This document shows positions 15,901 to 23,826 of a stretch of DNA of 49,304 nucleotides, piece by piece. The stretch is taken from NCBI RefSeq assembly GCF_000422585.1, contig NZ_KE383881.1, forward strand, positions 1 through 49,304, given 5' to 3'. The notes beneath the pieces are model-generated. The model was not told the DNA's origin, ran no database searches, and saw only the letters and a list, made by a program, of their open reading frames with translations. The DNA comes from Hugenholtzia roseola DSM 9546 (lineage in GTDB: Bacteria > Bacteroidota > Bacteroidia > Cytophagales > Bernardetiaceae). Every line of letters begins with the position of its first letter. The first letter of the stretch is position 1. The position numbers and the translations under genes are program-made.

Positions 15901-17508
15901 ATGCTTTTTCCTTTTAAAAAAATAGTGCTTTTATCTACTTTATTTTTTGCCATGAGTCTAACGCCTTCTTTCACCCCTTCGGCGCAGGCACAATCTTCTG
16001 CCGTAGAACAGAAAGCCTCGCAGGTGGTAGTTTTTAAAAATGGGACAAGTTTTTTTGTCAAAAAAGTGGAAGTCAAGCCCGAAAAAAATAAGGGCTATAT
16101 CGCCGATTTGCCACAAGCTCTTTTTGGCACTTTCTGGATTTACGGACAGTCGGGGCGTTTGCAACGCATTACCTCTATGGAAAAGGAAATGCGACAGAAA
16201 GAAATGCAGAAAGTCAGTAGCATGGCGGCTTTGCTCTACGCCAATCAGGGCAAAAATGCGCATCTGCTCCTTGAAACAGGCGAGCATATTGAAGCCAAAA
16301 TTGAAAACATAGAAGGTAATTTTGTGTTTTTACAAGTTTTGAAGCCTGCCAACAGTTTTCGCGCCTTGTCGGTAGATGCCATCAAGCAGGCAAACTTTGA
16401 GAAAGCTCCAGCTATGGAAGTGGCTTATCTGACCAAACAGCGCGTTTTGGAATTAGAGTTTCAAAATCCACAGAGCAAAGAAGAGGTAGAATTGGTTTAT
16501 ATGCAGAAAAATTTTGCTTGGTTGCCGAATTATTCCATCGAACTGCTCGACGACACAAAGGCACGCATCAGCCTACGCGCCAGCGTCATGAATGATGCCG
16601 AAGATATTTATGAAAGTGATTTGAGTTTGGTAGTAGGCGTTCCCAACTTCAAGTATAGCGATTTTTTAGAGCCTCTTTCTTCGAGCCAAAGTGTTGCGCA
16701 GTTTTTGGCAGCTCTCAATGGGGGCAGTTCGGATTATTACGCCAATCGAATCCTGACCAATGCAGTTATGGCGCAATCGGCAAGGTATGAGGCGGCAGAT
16801 ATGTTGGATTATTCTATGCCCGACACCGAAGCGACGATGGAAACTTCCACACAAGAAGATTTATTTTTCTATTCACTTAAAAAAGTAATTCTACCCAAAG
16901 GGGCGCGTGCTTTTTATACGCTCTTTCAGGAAGAAGTGAAATATCGCCACTTGTATCAGACCCAAATTCCAACTAATAATTTATATGGAAATTTAGACAA
17001 TGGAAACCAAAATATTTTGGTGAGCCATTCGATAGAAATGAAAAATACAACGGCTTATCCTTGGACAACGGGAACGGCTATGGTTACGAATCTGAACCAA
17101 AACCAGCGCAATCCGCTTAGTCAGGACTTGTTGCCTTATGTAGCGAAAGGGGCAGAGGGAATTTTGCCGCTAACTGCTTCGCCTGAAATTTTGGTCAAAC
17201 ATAGCGAATCTGAAATCGAGCGCAAGTCGGGTATCAAACAAAAAGACGGACGCACTTACGAATTGCTTACCGTAGAAGGCGTATTGACACTTCGCAACGC
17301 CAAAGAAAAGGCTATCACCTTGAAAATCAAGCGCAATGTAGTAGGCAATATGCTTAAAACGGATACCACTTGGAAGGTAGATAAAGTTTTGGCTAATAGT
17401 TATGCTTCTGCTATCAATGCCCAAAATCAAGTCGCTTGGGAGGTAGAATTGGGCGCAGGGGCGGAAAAGGAAATCCGTTATAGCTATCAAGTTTATGTAG
17501 CGCGATAG
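15901..17508 (+). CDS. Secreted DUF4139-type protein
   Basis: A 535-residue protein with a signal peptide (KKIVLLSTLFFAMSLTPSF, cleavage near AQAQ, residue ~31). The N-terminal domain contains VVVFKNGTSFFVKKVEV. A DUF4139-like region from about residue 185 has ELVYMQKNFAWLPNYSIELL followed by alternating beta strands, and a late KKVILPKGARAFYTLFQEEV segment resembles that family's hybrid-strand domain. Function of the family is unknown; export to the periplasm or cell surface is likely. The ATG at 15901 was chosen because it is directly followed by the signal peptide; an in-frame ATG at 15706 would add 65 residues encoded in the divergent promoter region. Followed by the repeat nest. Confidence 0.72.
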   Translation: MLFPFKKIVLLSTLFFAMSLTPSFTPSAQAQSSAVEQKASQVVVFKNGTSFFVKKVEVKPEKNKGYIADLPQALFGTFWIYGQSGRLQRITSMEKEMRQKEMQKVSSMAALLYANQGKNAHLLLETGEHIEAKIENIEGNFVFLQVLKPANSFRALSVDAIKQANFEKAPAMEVAYLTKQRVLELEFQNPQSKEEVELVYMQKNFAWLPNYSIELLDDTKARISLRASVMNDAEDIYESDLSLVVGVPNFKYSDFLEPLSSSQSVAQFLAALNGGSSDYYANRILTNAVMAQSARYEAADMLDYSMPDTEATMETSTQEDLFFYSLKKVILPKGARAFYTLFQEEVKYRHLYQTQIPTNNLYGNLDNGNQNILVSHSIEMKNTTAYPWTTGTAMVTNLNQNQRNPLSQDLLPYVAKGAEGILPLTASPEILVKHSESEIERKSGIKQKDGRTYELLTVEGVLTLRNAKEKAITLKIKRNVVGNMLKTDTTWKVDKVLANSYASAINAQNQVAWEVELGAGAEKEIRYSYQVYVAR

Positions 17509-17542
17509 CTTAAATCTTGTGTTTTTTCGCTTGTATTTTTTC

Positions 17543-17557
17543 GGCGTTGTTACAACG
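17543..17557 (+). repeat. Left terminal inverted repeat of the nest
   Basis: GGCGTTGTTACAACG is the exact reverse complement of 18024-18038. It contains the 13-base palindrome CGTTGTTACAACG. The two copies bracket the whole nest. Confidence 0.7.
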
Positions 17558-17593
17558 ATAAAAGCCTTAAATGCACCCCACCCCAAACCCCGC

Positions 17594-17681
17594 CCCCATA
17601 GGGCGGGGCTTTGATTCGGAATAATTTTTTTTGCATTTATGCAAAAAAAATGATTTGGTTTTCGAACCCTCCCCTATGGGG
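17594..17681 (+). repeat. 88-bp palindromic repeat, copy 1
   Basis: Starts CCCCATAGGGCGGGG and ends CCCTCCCCTATGGGG, with a TTTTTTTTGCAT/ATGCAAAAAAAA hairpin at the centre. It is identical to 17870-17957 over all 88 bases. The outer arms pair with few mismatches, so the whole unit can fold as one long hairpin, like a MITE-type element. Confidence 0.85.
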
Positions 17682-17867
17682 CAGTGATGTTAAATTCTAA
17701 AAATTAGATTCAAATGTAGGGACAAGGCATTGCCTTGTCCGCAGTGAGATTGAAATAAAAAAGGAATGAACCCCACCCTGCCCTCCCCTAAAGGGAGGGT
17801 TTCAAAACCAAATTTTATTTCGCTTCAAATTTGACCAAACAAGTTTTTTTACAGAACTTAACATTAC
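17682..17867 (+). repeat. Intergenic repeat, copy b
   Basis: Full-length member: GATGTTAAATTCTAAAAATT, core GGACAAGGCA-T-TGCCTTGTCC (10-bp perfect arms), GCAGTGAGATTGAAATAAAA, an internal CCCTCCCCTAAAGGGAGGG palindrome not shared by other copies, then TTTTATTTCGCTTCAAATTTG and GAACTTAACATTAC. It lies exactly between the two 88-bp palindromes. Confidence 0.85.
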
Positions 17868-17869
17868 TA

Positions 17870-17957
17870 CCCCATAGGGCGGGGCTTTGATTCGGAATAA
17901 TTTTTTTTGCATTTATGCAAAAAAAATGATTTGGTTTTCGAACCCTCCCCTATGGGG
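17870..17957 (+). repeat. 88-bp palindromic repeat, copy 2
   Basis: Identical to 17594-17681 and in the same orientation, separated from it by repeat copy b. Confidence 0.85.
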
Positions 17958-18023
17958 GGAGGGCAGGGTGGGGGTTCAGCAGGTTTGAGCGAAGCACAAA
18001 ACCCCGTTTTTTGACCTTCTGAC

Positions 18024-18038
18024 CGTTGTAACAACGCC
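18024..18038 (-). repeat. Right terminal inverted repeat of the nest
   Basis: CGTTGTAACAACGCC, exact reverse complement of 17543-17557. Confidence 0.7.
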
Positions 18039-18047
18039 ATTTTTTCT

Positions 18048-18087
18048 AAAAAAAACTAACAGTTCCCAAAAGACTGTTAGTTTTTTT
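18048..18087. terminator. Bidirectional terminator after punA
   Basis: A 15-bp perfect stem (eight bases CTAACAGT plus A/T tract on the left, ACTGTTAG plus T tract on the right) with a 9-base loop. A and T runs on either side let it act on both strands. It lies 31 bases past the punA stop. Confidence 0.85.
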
Positions 18088-18117
18088 ATGCAAATAAGTG
18101 TTTAAAAAATATTTTTG

Positions 18118-18999
18118 TTACAAAGTTTTGATAAGCTCGGTAAAAAGAAAAGTTACATTTGGTTCGGCTTGGGTTGCGGCTTGTATTACCTCTTCTATTG
18201 TTATTTTTTTGAGATTTTCGCTGCTACAAAGGTCGGTGATGACTGAAATAGCCAAAACGGGCAGCCCCATGTGCGCCGCCGCCACTACTTCGGGAACAGT
18301 GGACATGCCTACGGCATCTGCCCCAATGGTACGCAAGTAGCGGTACTCGGCTTTGGTTTCTAAGTTAGGACCCATGACGCTGGCATATACGCCTTCGTGC
18401 AAAAAAATATGATTTTCTTCGGCTATCGTTTTGGCTTTTTGTATTAAATCCAAACTATAAGGCTCGCTCATGTCGGGAAAGCGCACGCCTAAGGCTTCTA
18501 TGTTTTGTCCGCGCAAGGGGTTGTCGGGTAGTAAATTGATGTGGTCGTGAATGAGCATCAGGTCGCTAAGGTGGTATTTGGCATTAAGTCCGCCTGCGGC
18601 GTTTGATACCAAAAGTGCCTCTATTCCCAAAAGTTTCATGACGCGCACAGGAAAGACTACCTGCTGCATCGTGTAGCCTTCGTAGTAGTGGAAACGCCCT
18701 TGCATGACGACGACTTCTTTTCCGCCCAGCTCGCCAAAGATAAGTTTTCCCTGATGACTTTCTACGGTGGAAAGCGGAAAATGCGGGATTTCTTCATATC
18801 CGATAGTGTGGGCGACTTTGATTTCCTCTACCAGCGAACTTAGCCCTGTGCCAAGCACGATACCCACTTGTGGGAAGGCTTGGGTGCGGCTTTTGAGGTA
18901 GTGAGCGGCTTCTGTGATTTTTGCCAATTCGGTCTTTGCCTCGTTGGGTGCGGCAAGGGTAGCATTTGAAAGCGGAAGAGAGGGATTGAGAGTAGTCAT
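18118..18999 (-). CDS. punA: Purine-nucleoside phosphorylase, class I trimeric type
   Basis: Catalyses phosphorolysis of inosine and guanosine to the free base and ribose-1-phosphate in purine salvage. The 293-residue protein carries VGIVLGTGLSSL (phosphate-binding loop, ~residue 46), MQGRFHYYEGY near 105, LLVSNAAGGLN near 133, and EGVYASVMGPNLETKAEYR with GADAVGMSTVPE near 205-235, including the base-contacting Glu and the conserved Met. NTD-like Asn is replaced by ISVITDLCSSEN in the base-specificity loop. This is the class I (PunA/DeoD trimeric) family, not hexameric DeoD. A monocistronic gene with a strong terminator. Confidence 0.93.
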   Translation of the reverse strand: MTTLNPSLPLSNATLAAPNEAKTELAKITEAAHYLKSRTQAFPQVGIVLGTGLSSLVEEIKVAHTIGYEEIPHFPLSTVESHQGKLIFGELGGKEVVVMQGRFHYYEGYTMQQVVFPVRVMKLLGIEALLVSNAAGGLNAKYHLSDLMLIHDHINLLPDNPLRGQNIEALGVRFPDMSEPYSLDLIQKAKTIAEENHIFLHEGVYASVMGPNLETKAEYRYLRTIGADAVGMSTVPEVVAAAHMGLPVLAISVITDLCSSENLKKITIEEVIQAATQAEPNVTFLFTELIKTL

Positions 19000-19115
19000 G
19001 CGCTAAAAATTAGGGAAACCAGATGTAAGATTTGTTATGATTTTTTATTTTTGTCGATTTTTGGCGGCAGTTTGTCGTCATAAACGTTGCCTATCGCGTA
19101 TTTTTTTCTAAAAAA

Positions 19116-19131
19116 GGTCTAAATTTAGACC
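19116..19131. promoter_or_regulatory. 16-base perfect palindrome, possible operator
   Basis: GGTCTAAATTTAGACC is perfectly symmetric and lies 117 bases upstream of punA. It could bind a dimeric regulator. No second copy was noticed in the window. Confidence 0.35.
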
Positions 19132-19341
19132 CATCTGAAAAGGCGCAAAAAAGAGGAGCGGATAAAAAGGTAGGCTTGTTGTTGGGCTAAGAAGTTCAAG
19201 AATCGCGCCATTGCCACAAAATAATTTTATTTTAACCTTGAAAAATGCAGGATTCGTCGAAAGATTTTAAAAAAAGCGACAAATGCGAAAAAAATCTGTG
19301 CCAATTTGTGGAAAAAAGGCATTTCAAACGAAAAAAAATAG

Positions 19342-19349
19342 TAGCTTTG
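19342..19349 (+). promoter_or_regulatory. -7 box for the STAS-like gene
   Basis: TAGCTTTG matches TAnnTTTG and lies 48 bases before the ATG at 19398; this decided the start. A -33 element is weak. Confidence 0.55.
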
Positions 19350-19397
19350 CATACCATTCTGTTTCAAAACCCCATTTCTACTTACCTCTGTACGATT

Positions 19398-19808
19398 ATG
19401 CTACCAATTTACGAAGCCACAGCCAAAGGCGTGAGTGCCTTTATCAACAACAAAGAACAGTACGTCTTGCTCAAAATGGAGGGCGAGGTTAGCGACCAAG
19501 AGTATAAAGAAGCCTTCGAAATGCTTTTAGATAAGGAAAAAACGCAGGGTTACAATCGCTTGCTGTTGAGCCAAGAAAACCTCAATCAGGTTTCCGCTTC
19601 GGCGCGTGCGTGGCTGTTGATGAAATTTATGCCTGCTGCCCAAAAGCATTTTGGCACAAATTTCAAAGTGGCAATCGTGCGCTCGCTTTCGCCCCTACAA
19701 AAATTGACTTCCAAACTTTTATTAGGCTCTTTAATGCAAATCAATTCTAAGTTTCAAATCCAATATTTCGACGACCGTATCCAAGCCAAAGAGTGGCTTA
19801 TCAAATAG
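19398..19808 (+). CDS. STAS/SpoIIAA-like domain protein
   Basis: A 136-residue cytosolic protein. Alternating beta strands and helices (YVLLKMEGEVSDQEYKEAF near residue 20, GYNRLLLSQENLNQVSASA near 52, FKVAIVRSLSPLQK near 90, FQIQYFDDRIQAKEWL at the end) match the STAS or SpoIIAA-like fold seen in many short Bacteroidota proteins. There is no obvious anti-anti-sigma phosphorylation serine motif, so a partner-switching role is only suggested. The start follows the -7 box at 19342. It lies upstream of a lipoprotein, a GAF-PAS protein and a SpoIIE phosphatase, a family whose members often dephosphorylate STAS proteins; this is context, not proof. Confidence 0.6.
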   Translation: MLPIYEATAKGVSAFINNKEQYVLLKMEGEVSDQEYKEAFEMLLDKEKTQGYNRLLLSQENLNQVSASARAWLLMKFMPAAQKHFGTNFKVAIVRSLSPLQKLTSKLLLGSLMQINSKFQIQYFDDRIQAKEWLIK

Positions 19809-20136
19809 AAGGATTGAAGTAGAAAGATTGAAACAAAAGCCACCAAACAGACCGTTAAATAAAGTCATTGAATAAAAATACAAAGTAAAAAATATTGATA
19901 AAATAGTCCAACTCCTTTTTTCTACTACTACACAAGATTAAAACCTCGCTCAAAATCCTGAAACGGACTTGCTGCACCGACCTAAAACGGCTGCCGTAGT
20001 CCTGTTCACAGCCGCTAAGACTTTACAACTTTGAGGCATTTTTTTTAGGAAGCCTATCTATTTTTGTTTATTTTTGTAGTCGGAGGGCAAGCCTATCGCC
20101 TGCCTTGAAATATTCCAACTATCTGACACAAAAAGT
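19809..20136. other. Gene-free interval before the lipoprotein gene
   Basis: Contains no ORF of note. Near 20059-20076 two tandem TATTTTTG boxes could provide -7 elements for the lipoprotein gene. Confidence 0.45.
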
Positions 20137-20664
20137 ATGAAAAGGTTTTTTTTGAGCCTGATTGTTTTAGGATTGAGCCTGCTCTTTTTTGCTGCCTGCG
20201 ACCCGCTCGATGGCAAGCGTGCAGTTACGGCACAGCAAATGAAGGAATTTAAAAAGGAAGTAACCATCAAGCAGGTCAAAGAGGCTGACCTATTAGCCTT
20301 AGCAGGGCAGAAAGCCAAACTTTTCCTAACTGAAAGCGGTCTGGCAGCCGCGCCCAATCCGCTTTGTGGTGAAAATAAGTCCCCTTTATTAGACTCTGCC
20401 CGTTTTCTTTACATAGAAAAAGTGGTTTTCTGGTGCAATAAAACAACGCCTGACCAAGCCGCTGCAATGGACGAAAAAGAAAAACTTATCTTTGAAGCCT
20501 ATCAGCAGGCGCAAGATTTTACACAGCTCAAAGAGAATGGCGACAATTTGCAGAAAATAAACCAAGCCGAAACCATTTTATTTACCGCGCCAAAAGGCAC
20601 TACTGCCTTCGAGGGCATGTGGAGTGTGCATATCAACCGAAAAAAGTTAGTACGTGAGCTTTGA
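20137..20664 (+). CDS. Putative lipoprotein of unknown function
   Basis: 175 residues with a typical lipoprotein signal peptide: KR, then the hydrophobic FFLSLIVLGLSLLFFAA, then the lipobox cysteine at residue 21 (FAAC). The mature part is mostly polar and helical. It has two Cys residues (in LCGENKS and WCNKTT) that could form a disulfide, but no CxxCH haem motif. No family recognised. It ends nine bases before an in-frame ATG of the next gene and lies 51 bases upstream of that gene's chosen start, so the two are probably co-transcribed. It may act as a periplasmic sensor or partner for the signalling genes downstream, which is inference from position. Confidence 0.7.
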   Translation: MKRFFLSLIVLGLSLLFFAACDPLDGKRAVTAQQMKEFKKEVTIKQVKEADLLALAGQKAKLFLTESGLAAAPNPLCGENKSPLLDSARFLYIEKVVFWCNKTTPDQAAAMDEKEKLIFEAYQQAQDFTQLKENGDNLQKINQAETILFTAPKGTTAFEGMWSVHINRKKLVREL

Positions 20665-20715
20665 TTTTTTCAAATGTGTTTTCTAATCAAAACTTTTAAC
20701 CATTCTCAATCTCCT

Positions 20716-21828
20716 ATGGACACAAATCAAAGGGATTCAAATCGATTAGATACCAAGCAAGCCCTGACCCAGTCGGGCAATACCGTAGAGGAAAGCCTTT
20801 GGATAGATTCCCAACTTACAAAGTTCGACAACGTCCTGCGCCACAACTACAACAAACCCTTAGAGGACTTTGCCGAAATTATCCTCACCGAACTTTGTTG
20901 TATGGTCAGCAGTGTGCGTGGCGCGTTTTTTTTGATAGACCAAGAAAACCCCAACATAGATGCCCTTGCAGGCTATGCCTGCACGCCTGACACGATGTCC
21001 AAGCGGCGTTATCGGGTAGGTGAAGGGCTAATTGGGCAAGTGGTAAAATTGCGTGAGCCGCTTTATTTCAACGACCTTTATCAGTCGCAAGTAGCCTTAG
21101 AAGCCTCTGCGGGCGCAGTTTATGCAGGTGCAATGCTTGTGTCGCCTTTGGTCTTCAACGACCAAGCCTATGGCGTGATAGAACTTCTTTTCTTGCACGA
21201 TGTCCCCAAAAAATATCGTGAGCTAATTCAGCGTCTTTGTGCAAATGTGGCGGCGATGTTGCAGAGTATCATCATCAATGCCCGTACTAAAAAATTGCTC
21301 GAAATCTCGATGCGACAGGCAGAAGATTTGCGCTCTTCCGAAGAGGAATTGCGGCAGAATTTAGAAGAATTGGAGGCAATACAAGAAGAAGTACATCGCA
21401 CCAACAAAGAATTTGAACAACGCCTACAAGCCCTCGACCAAAGCGGTTTGGGTTCTATCGAATTTGAACCCGATGGCACTATCATTTCTGCTAATGAAAC
21501 TTTCCTAAAAGCAATGGGCTACAAGATGGAGGAAATCAAAGGGCAGCACCATCGCTTGTTTGTGGGCAAGGCGTATGCACAATCTAAGGAGTATGCCAAT
21601 TTTTGGAAAGGACTGGCAGAGGGCGCGTATTTGCGTGGCGAATTTAAGCGTTTTGCCAAAGATGGCAGCCCTGTTTTTATCAGTGGAGCGTATGTGCCAA
21701 TTACGGTAGGCGAGCGAAAGGAGCGTCGTATTTGGAAACTTATTACGGACATTACCTACCTTCACGACACACTTCAACAGGCAGGGTATGAAATTGATGA
21801 ATACAGTCGCATCAAAAAAATGTCTTGA
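20716..21828 (+). CDS. GAF-coiled-coil-PAS signalling protein
   Basis: A 370-residue cytoplasmic protein. Residues ~40-190 form a GAF domain (RGAFFLIDQ, YRVGEGLIGQVVKLREPLYF). A coiled coil follows (~195-250, SSEEELRQNLEELEAIQEEV), then a PAS domain with PAC (~250-355) containing GTIISANETFLKAMGY and GQHHRLFVG, the pattern of MCP/Aer-type PAS domains. No kinase, cyclase or phosphatase output is present, so it likely works through a partner. The ATG at 20716 was preferred over one at 20674, which would add 14 residues overlapping probable untranslated leader. It shares GAF and coiled-coil motifs with the next gene, so the two look like tandem relatives with different outputs. Confidence 0.8.
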   Translation: MDTNQRDSNRLDTKQALTQSGNTVEESLWIDSQLTKFDNVLRHNYNKPLEDFAEIILTELCCMVSSVRGAFFLIDQENPNIDALAGYACTPDTMSKRRYRVGEGLIGQVVKLREPLYFNDLYQSQVALEASAGAVYAGAMLVSPLVFNDQAYGVIELLFLHDVPKKYRELIQRLCANVAAMLQSIIINARTKKLLEISMRQAEDLRSSEEELRQNLEELEAIQEEVHRTNKEFEQRLQALDQSGLGSIEFEPDGTIISANETFLKAMGYKMEEIKGQHHRLFVGKAYAQSKEYANFWKGLAEGAYLRGEFKRFAKDGSPVFISGAYVPITVGERKERRIWKLITDITYLHDTLQQAGYEIDEYSRIKKMS

Positions 21829-21917
21829 TGTTGGTTTGAAATGTGCAAAAATAGACTACACTCTATTTTAAAAATTATCCACAAAGGCTAACGATACCGC
21901 CCCTAAAAACCTTTTTC

Positions 21918-23396
21918 ATGACCCGTCAGGATTTTCAAAACTTCTTGAAAGACCTTTCAGAAGCCAACTGGGAGCAGACGCAGGCGGATTTAGCCGATTT
22001 CTACCGCTTGCTTTCTGAAAATTATCAGCAAGAACCCAATATTTTTGCTGAACACATCATTACTTGGCTTTCGCAGAAAGTTGGGGCTATGATGGGTGTT
22101 TTTTGGGCTTTTAGAGAGGATACGGAGAGTTTGCACTTTTCGGCAGGTTTTGCTTGTGATGCCGCCATGCTTACCAAAACAAAAGTGGGCAGGGAAAGCG
22201 AAGGCGTTTATCGTGCAGTGATAAAAAATAAGGAGGTCTTTTTTTTTGAAAATCTGAACCATTTTTTTTATCAGAGTGCAACCTACCAAATTCCCTTGCG
22301 CTCGTGGCTTATCCTGCCCATTATGCTCAACGAAAACCTGCTCGCTGTTGTGGAATTGTATCACCCCAATCACTTCCATACCCAAAAATTGCATCTGCTT
22401 TGGCAGGCTTTGGGGCAAATTGCGGCGGCTTGGTCGGGCGTGAGCGAACAAGACAAGCGCAAAGCCTTGATAGAAAAATTGCACCACCAAAACGAGGAAA
22501 TTCGCGCCCAAGAGGAGGAACTACGCCAACAGACCGAAGAACTTATCGCCATTAACGAAAACCTCGAACAGGTAAAACGCCAATTAGAGGAAAAAAATCA
22601 CGACATCTTGCGTACCAAAACGCTGATTGAAAAGAAAAACGAAAACATCATGGCGAGCATACAATATGCCCAACGTATCCAACAAGCCATGCTGCCCAGC
22701 GCGGAAATTTTGAAGGAAAGGTTAGGCGAATATGCGTTGCTTTTTATGCCAAGAGATGTCGTTTCAGGCGATTTTTACTGGACATTTCAAAATGCGCAGG
22801 GAACTTGGGTAGCGGCAGTAGATTGTACAGGGCATGGCGTGCCTGCTGCACTTATGGCGATGATGGGCATGAACCTGCTCGAACATGCGATGAGCCACTA
22901 CGAAAAGCCCTCGCCTGCCCAAGTGCTGACCTACCTCAATGAGCGCGTTCAGAGTTTGCTACGCGTAGGCGAAACCAATACCAAAGATGGCATGGATATG
23001 TCGCTTTGTTTGCTCGACTACAAAGGCAAGAAAATTCATTATGCAGGTGCGATGAACGCTGCCTACTATCTGACCGAAAAAGGCATAGAACGCTTAGAAC
23101 ACACGCGCCTGCCTATCGGAAAACAAGCCCCCCTCCGTCGAAAGGAAAGTTTTGTCAATCAGCAAGCCCAGATGCAGGGAAATGGCATGCTCTATCTCTG
23201 TTCCGACGGCTTTCAAGACCAATTTGGCGGCGCAAACAACAAAAAATTTATGCGTGGAGCGTTTCTAAATTTGCTACAAGAGATTTGGCGCATGCCTGCC
23301 ATAGAGCAGGCGCGTATCCTAAGACAAAATTTTGAACTTTGGAAAGGCGAACAAGACCAGACCGACGACGTGTTAGTTTTGGGAGTGAGGGTGTAG
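21918..23396 (+). CDS. GAF-coiled-coil-SpoIIE serine phosphatase
   Basis: A 492-residue protein. A GAF domain (~25-170) precedes a long coiled coil (~180-265, QEEELRQQTEELIAINENLEQ) and a PP2C-type SpoIIE phosphatase domain (~275-490). The last has FMPRDVVSGDFYW, WVAAVDCTGHGVPAALMAMM (metal-binding Asp and Gly-His-Gly-Val-Pro), DMSLCLLDYKGKKIHYAGA and a terminal DQTDDVLVLGVRV with metal-ligand Asp residues. All expected catalytic positions are visible. Such enzymes typically dephosphorylate STAS-domain antagonists or other Ser/Thr phosphoproteins in response to the sensory domain. It lies 89 bases after the GAF-PAS gene. Its stop codon is directly followed by intergenic repeat copy c. Confidence 0.88.
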   Translation: MTRQDFQNFLKDLSEANWEQTQADLADFYRLLSENYQQEPNIFAEHIITWLSQKVGAMMGVFWAFREDTESLHFSAGFACDAAMLTKTKVGRESEGVYRAVIKNKEVFFFENLNHFFYQSATYQIPLRSWLILPIMLNENLLAVVELYHPNHFHTQKLHLLWQALGQIAAAWSGVSEQDKRKALIEKLHHQNEEIRAQEEELRQQTEELIAINENLEQVKRQLEEKNHDILRTKTLIEKKNENIMASIQYAQRIQQAMLPSAEILKERLGEYALLFMPRDVVSGDFYWTFQNAQGTWVAAVDCTGHGVPAALMAMMGMNLLEHAMSHYEKPSPAQVLTYLNERVQSLLRVGETNTKDGMDMSLCLLDYKGKKIHYAGAMNAAYYLTEKGIERLEHTRLPIGKQAPLRRKESFVNQQAQMQGNGMLYLCSDGFQDQFGGANNKKFMRGAFLNLLQEIWRMPAIEQARILRQNFELWKGEQDQTDDVLVLGVRV

Positions 23397-23402
23397 GGCA
23401 AT

Positions 23403-23568
23403 ATTCTAAATTCTAAAAATCAGATGCAAATGTAGGGACAAGGTACTGCCTTGTCCTATGCCCCAAACCCTAAGGGTCTTCAAGACCCTTAGGGTTTAAG
23501 TCCAAATTTTATTTTGTGCCAATTTTGACAAAATTTTGAAAAAACAAGACTTTTTTGTACAAACTAAC
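23403..23568 (+). repeat. Intergenic repeat, copy c
   Basis: Contains TAAATTCTAAAAATCAGATG, core GTAGGGACAAGGTACTGCCTTGTCC and a diverged TTTTATTTTGTGCCAATTTTG end. The usual GTGAGATTGAAATAAAA segment is replaced by a 33-base palindrome. It starts seven bases after the SpoIIE gene stop. Confidence 0.8.
23465..23497. repeat. 33-base palindrome inside repeat copy c
   Basis: AAACCCTAAGGGTCTT (23465-23480) and AAGACCCTTAGGGTTT (23482-23497) are perfect inverted repeats around a single C. The right arm matches the first bases of the window. Confidence 0.85.
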
Positions 23569-23616
23569 TTGCTTTCATACAAGCAAACTTATATCAAACC
23601 TACAAAAAACTCACCT

Positions 23617-23654
23617 AAGCCACTAAGGGAATTTTCCTTTGGGGCTTTTTTTTT
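23617..23654 (+). terminator. Terminator-like hairpin
   Basis: AAGCC..AAGG (from 23617) pairs with CCTT..GGCTT, with a few mismatches, followed by a run of eight to nine T. It probably terminates transcripts from the SpoIIE gene. Confidence 0.6.
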
Positions 23655-23826
23655 CGAGCTTTTTCTTCTGCCATTTATGAAAACAAAAAAATAATCGCTG
23701 CCCCTTCGTAACAAAGTGTAAAAACTTGCAACCTATCCGAATAGAAAAGCATCTGATAAGCAGATTTTTATGACAAGTTATGCTTGAAAACCATTCTACT
23801 TTTGTTTTATATCTATTTCTGAAAAT

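Larger units (their letters stand above)
17509..18117. other. 600-bp gene-free repeat nest
   Basis: Between the DUF4139 gene and punA. From outside inward: a 15-bp inverted-repeat pair (17543-17557 and 18024-18038), GC-rich CCCCACCC-type segments, two identical 88-bp palindromes (17594-17681 and 17870-17957) and intergenic repeat copy b between them. The punA terminator lies at the right end. No coding potential seen. Confidence 0.85.
19000..19397. other. Divergent regulatory interval punA / STAS-like gene
   Basis: About 400 bases with no credible gene. It contains a 16-base perfect palindrome (19116-19131) and a -7 box (19342-19349) for the rightward gene. An in-frame ATG at 19245 precedes that box and is unlikely to be used. 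Confidence 0.6.
23397..23826. other. Gene-free interval before the ABC genes
   Basis: Holds repeat copy c, the AAACCCTAAGGGTCTT palindrome within it, a terminator-like hairpin at 23617-23654, and about 170 bases of leader before the ABC ATPase gene. Confidence 0.65.

Noticed and set aside
17594-17957. Pair of rho-independent terminators for the DUF4139 gene
   Set aside because: The central T8/A8 hairpins look terminator-like, but the units are exact 88-bp palindromic copies and are better described as mobile or repetitive elements; termination may be a side effect.
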